The notes under the pieces were generated by a model, which made no database searches, was not told the origin of the DNA, and saw nothing but the letters and a program-made list of their open reading frames with translations. The position numbers and the translations under genes were made by a program. This document shows, piece after piece, positions 31,181-38,695 of a stretch of 46,124 bases of DNA (the first letter of the stretch is position 1; each line of letters opens with the position of its first letter). This DNA is from an uncultured bacterium (GTDB lineage: Bacteria; Bacillota; Clostridia; Lachnospirales; Lachnospiraceae), in NCBI GenBank assembly GCA_905214675.1, contig CAJMMS010000010.1:1-46124 (forward strand). Reading direction: 5' to 3'.

Positions 31181-32520
31181 TTTCCATTCCCCCTCTGTGC
31201 AGCTTTTTTCCGATCCGCAAGCACGATCTTACGCATGGATTTGATGTATTGTGTCAGCGGTCGTTTTGCCGGGCAGATATAACTGCAACATCCACATTCA
31301 CAGCACTCCATTCCATTTGCTTTTTCAAACGCTTCTTTATCATGTCTTTTCGCATAATCAGCCAGTCTTGCCGGAATGATCCGGCCCGGACAGACGGATA
31401 CGCAGCGTCCGCAGTTGATACACGCTGTCTCTTCGCAGGCTGCAACTTCATCCTTTGTCATACAGAGGATCGCGGAGGATGTCTTGACAACCGGAACATC
31501 CAGAGAAACCAGAGGGATTCCCATCATCGGTCCGCCGGCGATGATCTTTTCCGGCTCGGAAACAAATCCGCCCGCTTCTTCGATCAGTTCACGGAAGTTC
31601 GTACCGGTACGGACACGCAGATTCTGAGGTTCTTTGATCGCATTTCCGGTGATCGTCATTACTTTTTTCATGACCGGTCTGCCAAAATGGACCGCCTCAT
31701 AGATCGCATGAATGGTGTCACAGTTATTAACCACGCATCCTGCATCTGCCGGAAGCATGGAAGAATTGATCTGCCGTCCTGTCACCGCAAAAATAAGCTG
31801 ACGCTCTGCTCCCTGCGGGTATTTTGTCTTTAATTCCACAACTTCGATATCCGGGATGCCTTTTGCTGCTTCCCGCAGTTTTTCCGCAGCGTCCTTTTTA
31901 TTGTCCTCAACAGCCAGAACCCCTTTTGCCTTGCCGTCAAAAATCTTCATTGCCGCCTGAAGACCACCTACGATCTTTTCCGGCTCTTCCAACATCCTGC
32001 GATAATCCGATGTCAGATAAGGCTCACACTCCGCACAGTTGACAATGATGTGGTCGATCGCGGAGGGATCTTTGGGCATATATTTGACGTGTGTCGGGAA
32101 TCCGGCGCCGCCCATGCCGACAATACCGGCTTCCTTAATAATATCGATGATCTCCTTTCCGGAAACATCCGAAAGTGCTCTTTCCGGTGGAAACTCCACC
32201 TCTTCATACAGTCCATCATTTTCAATGACGATGGATTCCATCTTTGCTCCACCTACGCCCAGCCTTGGCTCGATTGTTTTGACCGTTCCTGATACGGATG
32301 CAAAAATATTCGCAGATACAAACCCCCCTGCTTCTGCAATTTTCTGCCCCGCCAGCACATGATCGCCTTTGGCGACAATGGCTTTGGCTGGTGCTCCGAT
32401 ATGCTGGGAAAGTGGATAGACCAGCTCTCCTTTGGGCAGTACCTCCCGGATCGGCTTATCTTTTGACATCGCCTTTCCGTCATCTGGATGAATGCCACCC
32501 CGAAATGTTAAACGCAGCAT
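31177..32520 (-). CDS. rnfC: Rnf complex subunit RnfC
   Basis: RnfC is the NADH-binding cytoplasmic subunit (447 residues). Motifs: GGIHPDDGKAMSKDKPIREV at the start, the nucleotide/FMN segment VGMGGAGFPTHVKY, and two ferredoxin-type clusters, CINCGRCVSVCP and CCECGCCSYICPAKRPL. It is the first gene of the rnf operon (C-D-G-E-A-B). The ATG follows AAGGAGG. A TATAAT lies 20 bases upstream of the ATG but a convincing -35 at proper distance was not found, so the operon promoter is not settled. Confidence 0.97.
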   Translation of the reverse strand: MLRLTFRGGIHPDDGKAMSKDKPIREVLPKGELVYPLSQHIGAPAKAIVAKGDHVLAGQKIAEAGGFVSANIFASVSGTVKTIEPRLGVGGAKMESIVIENDGLYEEVEFPPERALSDVSGKEIIDIIKEAGIVGMGGAGFPTHVKYMPKDPSAIDHIIVNCAECEPYLTSDYRRMLEEPEKIVGGLQAAMKIFDGKAKGVLAVEDNKKDAAEKLREAAKGIPDIEVVELKTKYPQGAERQLIFAVTGRQINSSMLPADAGCVVNNCDTIHAIYEAVHFGRPVMKKVMTITGNAIKEPQNLRVRTGTNFRELIEEAGGFVSEPEKIIAGGPMMGIPLVSLDVPVVKTSSAILCMTKDEVAACEETACINCGRCVSVCPGRIIPARLADYAKRHDKEAFEKANGMECCECGCCSYICPAKRPLTQYIKSMRKIVLADRKKAAQRGNGK

Positions 32521-32586
32521 ACACTTCTCCTCCTTTTTTATTATAATCAGCAGATTTTCCAGATGTTTCCAAAAAATCTGTCAAAA

Positions 32587-33486
32587 TTATTTCTTTTCTT
32601 TTTTTTCTTTTTTCTCTTTTTTCCCACGGGACACTTTGTGAATCGTCGGATAAGCTTTCATGAAACGTTTGTTTACACCGGTAATCCGGGATACTTTTTC
32701 CTGATACTGTTCACGGAATCCCTTTGTATGAGAACGAATACTTTCTGCATATTCTGCAAGACCTTTTTCTTCAATCTTACCGGCAATACGACTCTGGTAT
32801 TCTTCAAGTTTTTCCTGGAACTCTTTCTTCGTCGGCAGATGTTTTTTATAGTTTCCAAACAGTTCCCTTGCCTCTTCTGCTGAACTGTAAACCTTCGTTG
32901 TCTGCAGATATTCGGCAAATTCTTCCATAGCAGTCTGCAAACCTTCCAGTTTTTCGCCGAGCTGGAATGCTGCAAGCGTTGATACGATAAAGTCCACACA
33001 ATATAAGATACTGCACAGAATAATAAACGCATGACCGGTCGCCACATCAAACAGATCAATCACCCACTGTGCAAATGGCTGAAGAACCTCAAACATCAGT
33101 AACGTGAAAAACCCCCATGCGATCGAGCATCCCAGGCAGATCCTGCCATGCAGGTTAAAAGGTCGTTCACTGTAATCCCACCAGCTTGTATGGAACATCG
33201 TCTCCATCACCCAGGCGGTAAGATATTCGAGAATGGTCGGAAGTATGATTCCCCCGAGGAAAAGCCATAGCCCATGTTCTTCCAGCGGCCGCAGGAGCAG
33301 ATAAACCGTCATGGCACCTACTCCGTAGATCGTACAGACCGGACCGGTCACAAATCCACGGTTTACCAGTTTCTTTTCCTTTACTGACACATAACAGCTC
33401 TCCCAGATCCAGCCCATAAAACTATATAAGATCAGCCAGAAGAGAATGTGATATAAATCTACTCCAAGAATTTGAATATCCCACAT
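32587..33486 (-). CDS. CmpB-type membrane protein (putative ABC transporter permease family)
   Basis: The 299-residue protein matches the family labelled putative ABC transporter permease (PF06541, ABC_trans_CmpB): FWLILYSFMGWIWESCYVSV, GFVTGPVCTIYGVGAMTVYL and HTSWWDYSERPFNLHGRICL are characteristic. Five or six helices lie in residues 1-185. The C-terminal 110 residues are soluble, charged, and end in a Lys/Glu tail. No ABC ATPase or binding protein is nearby, so transport is not supported by context. It has its own promoter, and its start has AAGGAG. Confidence 0.85.
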   Translation of the reverse strand: MWDIQILGVDLYHILFWLILYSFMGWIWESCYVSVKEKKLVNRGFVTGPVCTIYGVGAMTVYLLLRPLEEHGLWLFLGGIILPTILEYLTAWVMETMFHTSWWDYSERPFNLHGRICLGCSIAWGFFTLLMFEVLQPFAQWVIDLFDVATGHAFIILCSILYCVDFIVSTLAAFQLGEKLEGLQTAMEEFAEYLQTTKVYSSAEEARELFGNYKKHLPTKKEFQEKLEEYQSRIAGKIEEKGLAEYAESIRSHTKGFREQYQEKVSRITGVNKRFMKAYPTIHKVSRGKKEKKEKKEKK

Positions 33487-33526
33487 AATTTTCTCCTTTT
33501 TCTTTTCTATTTCTGTTACTTTTTTT

Positions 33527-33555
33527 ATTTTACATTAAATTTTCTGTCTTTTCAA
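33527..33555 (-). promoter_or_regulatory. Promoter of the CmpB-type gene
   Basis: Minus-strand TTGAAA (33555-33550), 17-base spacer, TAAAAT (33532-33527) with a TG just before the -10 box. It lies about 40 bases upstream of the ATG, back-to-back with the promoter of the divergent YprB-like gene. Confidence 0.6.
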
Positions 33556-33573
33556 TCGTCAAATATCCCTATA

Positions 33574-33602
33574 TTGCATTTTTATTAAAACACTTTTATA
33601 AT
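33574..33602 (+). promoter_or_regulatory. Promoter of the YprB-like gene
   Basis: TTGCAT (33574-33579), 17-base spacer, TATAAT (33597-33602), 41 bases before the ATG of the next plus-strand gene. Confidence 0.75.
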
Positions 33603-33643
33603 AGGAATGAACTGCCCCACTATGAACACAAAGGAGACTTCCT

Positions 33644-34729
33644 ATGATATATAAAAAACAATTTTTTCCGGATTGCAAACCGGAACTGCAATACCTGCAG
33701 GCATTTTCTTTTCAAAAAGAAAAACTTCTCTTTTTTGATATTGAAACAACCGGATTTTCTGCCAGAACTTCTTCCCTGTATCTGATCGGAGCTGTCTGCT
33801 TTCTTGATGGACACTGGACATTTCTTCAGTGGTTTGCCGAAAACCCGGAAGAAGAATGTGCCATTCTCGAAGCATTTTTTGCTTTCTGCCCGTCTTTTTC
33901 TACTCTGATCCATTTCAATGGTGATGGTTTCGACATTCCTTATCTGATGCAGAAAGCAGAAAAATATAAACTTCCGGAACCACTCTCTGCCATGGAAAGC
34001 ATTGATCTTTACCGGCACATCCGTCCCTGCAAAAAACGTCTGAAACTTACGCATCTGAATCAGAAAAGTATGGAATCCTTTCTTGGTATCACACGGGAGG
34101 ATCGCTTCCACGGCGGAGAACTGATCAAAGTATACCAGACTTTCTGCAGTAGTAAAGAAGCGGATGCACTTTCACTTTTGCTTCTTCACAACCTGGACGA
34201 TCTCAAAGGCATGACCAGACTGCTCCCGCTTTTCGCTTATCCGGCATTTTTTGTTGAACATCTCTGCGAAATCGCTGATCTGTCCTGGGAAGAAGATGCA
34301 GACGGACAGCCAGCTCTGATCATCGAACTGAAACTTGCAGAGCCGATTCCAAAGGCTGTGTCTGTGAAATTACCTTGCGCCTATCTGACGCTTCATGACC
34401 AGACCTGTCGTATCCTAATCCATGCTTTTGAAGGTGAATTAAAGTATTTTATATCAGATTATAAAAATTATTATTACATTCCTTTGCAGGACTGTGCCAT
34501 CCACAAAAGTGTTGCATCTTATCTCGATCCACACGAACGCATCCCTGCAAAAGCCACAACCTGTTACCAGCGCCACTGTGGACTGTTTCTTCCACAGGAG
34601 ACTGCCCTTTTCGAACCCCTTTTTCAGAAAGACTACCATGACAGCGCTCTATGGTTCGAATGTACGGAACAGTTTATGAATACACCTTCACAATTATATT
34701 TATACATAAAAAGCCTGATTTCCATTTGA
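33644..34729 (+). CDS. YprB-like ribonuclease H-fold exonuclease domain protein
   Basis: The 361-residue protein has an RNase H-like DEDD exonuclease fold in residues about 25-195: LLFFDIETTGFSARTSSLYL (first Asp-x-Glu), LIHFNGDGFDIPYLMQKAEK (second Asp) and LLHNLDDLKGMTRLL (last Asp). This is the YprB_RNaseH_like family, in Bacillus encoded as yprB beside a DNA helicase; here no helicase is adjacent. The C-terminal about 165 residues have no recognised domain. It starts with ATG behind AAGGAG; its stop codon is inside the following terminator. Confidence 0.88.
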   Translation: MIYKKQFFPDCKPELQYLQAFSFQKEKLLFFDIETTGFSARTSSLYLIGAVCFLDGHWTFLQWFAENPEEECAILEAFFAFCPSFSTLIHFNGDGFDIPYLMQKAEKYKLPEPLSAMESIDLYRHIRPCKKRLKLTHLNQKSMESFLGITREDRFHGGELIKVYQTFCSSKEADALSLLLLHNLDDLKGMTRLLPLFAYPAFFVEHLCEIADLSWEEDADGQPALIIELKLAEPIPKAVSVKLPCAYLTLHDQTCRILIHAFEGELKYFISDYKNYYYIPLQDCAIHKSVASYLDPHERIPAKATTCYQRHCGLFLPQETALFEPLFQKDYHDSALWFECTEQFMNTPSQLYLYIKSLISI

Positions 34730-34740
34730 AATCAGGCTTT
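34710..34740. terminator. Bidirectional terminator overlapping the YprB-like stop codon
   Basis: A perfect 13-bp stem AAAGCCTGATTTC / GAAATCAGGCTTT with a 5-base loop. The TGA of the plus-strand gene lies at 34727-34729 within loop and right arm. A-tract on the left and T-tract on the right let it work for both the plus-strand gene and the convergent rpsA operon. Confidence 0.88.
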
Positions 34741-34743
34741 CCT

Positions 34744-34781
34744 GTCCTGTAAGGTTCTCTTTTGTCTGAACCTTGCAGGAC
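34744..34781 (-). terminator. Second hairpin downstream of rpsA
   Basis: GTCCTGTAAGGTTC (34744-34757) pairs with GAACCTTGCAGGAC (34768-34781) with one mismatch and a 10-base loop. It sits between the rpsA stop and the bidirectional terminator. It has no T-run of its own, so it may protect the rpsA mRNA 3' end rather than terminate. Confidence 0.55.
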
Positions 34782-34812
34782 ACTCAGCACTCCCTTTTTG
34801 AGATGTGCAATA

Positions 34813-35904
34813 TTACTCTTCTTCTGCCTCTGTTGTGTCGGCAGCAACTTCTTCTTTCTGCAGTGCTTTCATGCTCAGGCTGATTTTTTTGTCTTCGCCA
34901 TTGAAATCTACTACTTTTGCTGTGATCATCTGACCTACACTCAGTACATCGGATGGTTTGTCAACATGCTCCTGAGAAATCTGGGATACATGAAGCAGTG
35001 CGTCTACACCCGGCTCCAGTTCAACGAATGCACCAAAATCTGTCATTCTTGCAACTTTACCTTCTACTACGTTTCCTGCTGCATATTTCTCACCAGCCGT
35101 CAGCCACGGATTCTGCTCTGGGAATTTCAGGCTCAGCGCAATCTTATCGCCGCTGATATCTTTGATCAGAACAGAAAGCTTCTCGCCAACTTTAAATACT
35201 TTCTTCGGATTCTCAACGCGTCCCCAGGACATCTCAGAGATGTGCAGCAGACCGTCTGCTCCGCCCAGATCGATGAACGCACCAAAATCTGTAACATTTT
35301 TGATCACGCCTTCTACTACATCACCAACGTTGATTCTTGCAAAGAGTTCTTTCTGCATTTCTGCTTTCTTTGCAACCAGAAGCTGTTTACGATCGCCGAT
35401 GATTCTTCTTCTGCGTGGGTTGAACTCGCTGATCACGAACTCGATTTCCTGACCTGCATATTTGCCAAGATTTCTCTCATAAGTATCAGATACCAGGCTA
35501 GCCGGGATAAATACTCTTGCTTCGTCGATCACAACACTCAGACCACCATCAAGTACCTGTGCAACCGGTGCTTTCAGCACTTCATGATTTTCAAAAGCTT
35601 CTTCCAGTCTCTTGTTTCCTTTTTCTGCTGCCAGTCTCTTGTAAGTCAGCAGAACCTGTCCTTCGCCATCATTTACTTTCAGAACTTTTGCTTCCATTTT
35701 ATCATTAACATGAACAACGTCCTGAAGATTTACGCTTGAATCGTTGGTATATTCATTTTTTGTGATAATACCGTCAGCTTTGTATCCAATATTTAAGATG
35801 ATCTCATCTTCTTTGACATCGATGACCGTACCTTCGACTACCTCTCCATTATGAATTGTTTTTAATGATTCCTCCAGCATTTGTTCAAAGCTCATTTCTG
35901 ACAT
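34813..35904 (-). CDS. rpsA: 30S ribosomal protein S1-like protein (four S1 domains)
   Basis: The 363-residue protein has four S1 RNA-binding domains: about 20-92 (VVEGTVIDVKEDEIILNIGY), 105-175 (less conserved), 190-260 (VVEGVIKNVTDFGAFIDLGG) and 275-350 (VVEGKVARMTDFGAFVELEP). It is shorter than the six-domain S1 of E. coli, as in other Firmicutes. It overlaps ispH by 13 bases; in several clostridia the two are fused into one polypeptide, here they remain separate with AGGAGG before the rpsA ATG. Confidence 0.95.
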   Translation of the reverse strand: MSEMSFEQMLEESLKTIHNGEVVEGTVIDVKEDEIILNIGYKADGIITKNEYTNDSSVNLQDVVHVNDKMEAKVLKVNDGEGQVLLTYKRLAAEKGNKRLEEAFENHEVLKAPVAQVLDGGLSVVIDEARVFIPASLVSDTYERNLGKYAGQEIEFVISEFNPRRRRIIGDRKQLLVAKKAEMQKELFARINVGDVVEGVIKNVTDFGAFIDLGGADGLLHISEMSWGRVENPKKVFKVGEKLSVLIKDISGDKIALSLKFPEQNPWLTAGEKYAAGNVVEGKVARMTDFGAFVELEPGVDALLHVSQISQEHVDKPSDVLSVGQMITAKVVDFNGEDKKISLSMKALQKEEVAADTTEAEEE

Positions 35905-36737
35905 TCCTTGTGAACCTCCTCAATAATATTATTTGGGGTTGATGCCCCTGCTGTAATACCTACGCAACTCATGGACTGCATCGACTGTACATCCAAATCT
36001 TCAAGTGTCTGTATATAGTAAGTATTCTTGCATTCTTCTTTACATATTTCAAATAGTTTCTGCGTATTGGAACTGTGTTTCCCTCCAATCACAACCATGG
36101 CATCCACTTCGGCAGCGATTTTCCTCGCCTCCTGCTGGCGTTCCTCGGTTGCATTGCAAATCGTATTTAAAACAAGTATATCATAACGCTTTTTTGAAAG
36201 AATTTCAACTAATTTATTAAATTTCTTGTAATTAAATGTCGTCTGTGACACAATACAAATTCCTTTATCAGAATTCGTCTCGTATTTTTGTGCCTCTTCT
36301 TCATTTCCGATCACCGTAACTTTGGAAACACACCATCCTTTGATCCCTTCCACCTCCGGGTGTGTCGCGTTTCCGATGATCACGATCTCCCTGCCATTTT
36401 CCCCTTCCCGCTTTACAATGCGGTGGATCTTTTTTACAAATGGACAGGTCGCATCGACCAGTTCCAGTCTTTTTCCCTGTATCTGTTCGTAAATCTCTCT
36501 TGCCACACCATGGGAACGTATGACCACCGTTCCTTTTTCAAGTGCAGCCAGTTCTTCTTTTGTATGAAGCACCTGCACACCCTTTTTCTCCAGATCAATT
36601 ACAACTTCTTCGTTGTGTATGATCGGTCCGTACGTGTAAACTGCTCCTTCTTTTTTGCCGGCAAGTTCATAAACCTGGTCAACGGCACGTTTCACGCCAA
36701 AACAGAAACCTGCAGTCTTTGCCTTTATTACCCGCAT
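35892..36737 (-). CDS. ispH: 4-hydroxy-3-methylbut-2-enyl diphosphate reductase IspH
   Basis: IspH makes isopentenyl and dimethylallyl diphosphate in the last step of the MEP isoprenoid pathway, using a [4Fe-4S] cluster. The three ligand cysteines are visible in AGFCFGVKRA, VDATCPFVKKI and VLNTICNATEERQ, and the active-site glutamate region is THPEVEG. The ATG at 36737 (MRVIKAKTAGF) follows AGGGAAG; codons further upstream overlap cmk and are not used. It is 281 residues, overlapping the cmk 3' end by 10 bases. Confidence 0.97.
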   Translation of the reverse strand: MRVIKAKTAGFCFGVKRAVDQVYELAGKKEGAVYTYGPIIHNEEVVIDLEKKGVQVLHTKEELAALEKGTVVIRSHGVAREIYEQIQGKRLELVDATCPFVKKIHRIVKREGENGREIVIIGNATHPEVEGIKGWCVSKVTVIGNEEEAQKYETNSDKGICIVSQTTFNYKKFNKLVEILSKKRYDILVLNTICNATEERQQEARKIAAEVDAMVVIGGKHSSNTQKLFEICKEECKNTYYIQTLEDLDVQSMQSMSCVGITAGASTPNNIIEEVHKECQK

Positions 36738-37405
36738 GTTTTCACTTCCCTGTAACATTCTCTGATGCGTTCTACCACCTGGTCGATCGACAGGTCCGAA
36801 GAATCTACCAGAATTGCATCCTCTGCCTGGCGGAGCGGAGCGATCTCTCTTGACATATCCCGCTCATCACGTTCCCGGATCTCTTTTTCAATCTCTTCAA
36901 GGGTGTGGGTATCCCCTTTTTCCTGCATCTCCAGAAAACGTCTTTTCGCACGCGTCTGTGCACTTGCGGTAAGATAAATCTTCAGTTGCGCACCCGGAAG
37001 TACGTTTGTACCGATATCTCTTCCATCCATCAGGACATCTTCTTTTGCTGCCAGATCTCTTTGCAGATCCAGAAGCGCTGCCCTTACTGCCGGATTTGCT
37101 GAAGTGACAGATGCCGTATGACTGACTTCTTCTGTACGGAGCAGTGCTGTAACATTCTCTCCGTTTAAGATCACCTGCTGCTCACCTTTTTCATTATACG
37201 AAAGGGAAACCGAAATATTACGGCATGCCCTGCCCACTGCCTCAGCATTCTGAATATCGATCTGATTCTGCAGCATATAGACTGCGATTGCGCGATACAT
37301 AGCCCCGGTATCTACATAGATAAATCCCAGTTCTTTTGCCACACGTTTTGCGATCGTGCTTTTTCCGGCTCCGGCCGGTCCATCGATTGCGATATTAAAA
37401 CTCAT
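36728..37405 (-). CDS. cmk: (d)CMP kinase
   Basis: Cmk phosphorylates CMP and dCMP. The 225 residues have P-loop GPAGAGKSTIAKRVA, GFIYVDTGAMYRAIA and the nucleotide-binding MDGRDIGTNVLPGAQLKIYL. It starts behind AGGAGGAACGA. Order flavoprotein-cmk-ispH-rpsA is common in Clostridia. Confidence 0.98.
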   Translation of the reverse strand: MSFNIAIDGPAGAGKSTIAKRVAKELGFIYVDTGAMYRAIAVYMLQNQIDIQNAEAVGRACRNISVSLSYNEKGEQQVILNGENVTALLRTEEVSHTASVTSANPAVRAALLDLQRDLAAKEDVLMDGRDIGTNVLPGAQLKIYLTASAQTRAKRRFLEMQEKGDTHTLEEIEKEIRERDERDMSREIAPLRQAEDAILVDSSDLSIDQVVERIRECYREVKTCG

Positions 37406-37444
37406 TCGTTCCTCCTGTAACTCTGATACTTTCTAAAATCTGTT

Positions 37445-38695
37445 CTATGCTTCCGTCTGGCTCATGGCAACTGCCGCCGCATACGCCGTTGACCAGGCAA
37501 TCTGTAAATTAAATCCTCCGGTCACAGCATCCAGATCCAGCACTTCCCCGGCAAAATACAGTCCTTTTACCAGTTTTGATTCCATCGTAGATGGATTCAC
37601 CTCACGGACCGTGACTCCACCTTTTGTGATAATAGCTTCATTATAATCTCGAAGCCCGGTGATGGTCAATGGTAAATTTTTGATCAGATCTACAAATGCC
37701 ATTCTCTCTTCTCTGGCAATCTCATTAACTTTCTTTTCCGGACTGATCCCGGAAAGCCTTATCATGACCGGAGTCAGTTTTGCCGGAAACAGTCCGCCAA
37801 GTGCATTCTTAAACTGTTTGTTTCTGGATTCTTCAAAATCTCTCAGAATACGATGATCCAGTTGTTCTTTCGAAAGTGCCGGTTTCAGGTCAATAAAAAG
37901 CTGCAGTTCCTTTTTGCGTACCGTCTTTGCCGTGTAACTGCTCGCACTTAAGATCAGCGGTCCGGTCACACCAAAATGCGTGAACATCATTTCACCAAAC
38001 CCATCATAAAGCTTCTTTTTACCATCCATCACGCGCACATCTACATTTTTGAGGGAAAGTCCCTGCAGCTCTTTTGCCCACGCTTCCCTCGTATTAAATG
38101 GAACCAGGGACGGGTACAAATCGGTCACTTTATGTCCAAGTTCTTCTGCAAAACGATAACCATCCCCCGTAGATCCAGTTGTCTTATAGGAAATGCCGCC
38201 GGTTGCCACAAGCACAGCATCTGCCGGAAAAAGCTTCTTCTCTCCTGCCAGCCAGACACCGGTTACCTTTGCGTCTTTTGCCTCTACTTTGGAAACTTCG
38301 GTATTTAAATGTACCTGTACTTTATATTCCCGCAGTTTCCGTCGAAGCGCGTCAATGACATCCGTTGAATGATCCGATACCGGAAATACCCGCTCGCCGC
38401 GCTCTGTCTTGGTTTTCATTCCGGCTTTTTCAAAAAAAGCGATTACATCCTGGTTTGTATATCCATAAAATGCACTGTACAGAAATTTAGGATTTGTCAC
38501 AACGGCATCAAACAATTCTTCTGTCTCACAGGCATTGGTCAGATTACATCTTCCTTTTCCGGTGATATATACCTTTTTTCCCAGTTTTTCATTTTTTTCA
38601 AACAGGTGGACTTCACAGCCATTTGCTGCTGCATGGACCGCTGCAAACATGCCGGCTGCTCCGCCACCGATCACTGCTATTTTCTTTTTCTTCAT
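37445..38695 (-). CDS. BaiN/HI0933-like FAD-dependent oxidoreductase
   Basis: The 416-residue flavoprotein has the dinucleotide-binding loop AVIGGGAAGMFAAVHAA, the family motif GKKVYITGKGRCNLTNACE and a C-terminal FAD segment GLYFAGEVLDLDAVTGGFNL. Some family members (BaiN, YhiN) act in bile-acid or unknown reductions; a substrate cannot be assigned here. Its ATG directly abuts the P-type ATPase stop (TAAATG), so both are co-transcribed. Confidence 0.92.
   Translation of the reverse strand: MKKKKIAVIGGGAAGMFAAVHAAANGCEVHLFEKNEKLGKKVYITGKGRCNLTNACETEELFDAVVTNPKFLYSAFYGYTNQDVIAFFEKAGMKTKTERGERVFPVSDHSTDVIDALRRKLREYKVQVHLNTEVSKVEAKDAKVTGVWLAGEKKLFPADAVLVATGGISYKTTGSTGDGYRFAEELGHKVTDLYPSLVPFNTREAWAKELQGLSLKNVDVRVMDGKKKLYDGFGEMMFTHFGVTGPLILSASSYTAKTVRKKELQLFIDLKPALSKEQLDHRILRDFEESRNKQFKNALGGLFPAKLTPVMIRLSGISPEKKVNEIAREERMAFVDLIKNLPLTITGLRDYNEAIITKGGVTVREVNPSTMESKLVKGLYFAGEVLDLDAVTGGFNLQIAWSTAYAAAVAMSQTEA

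Noticed and set aside
32587..33486. A complete ABC transporter system
   Set aside because: The family name mentions ABC permease, but no ATPase or solute-binding gene is present nearby.
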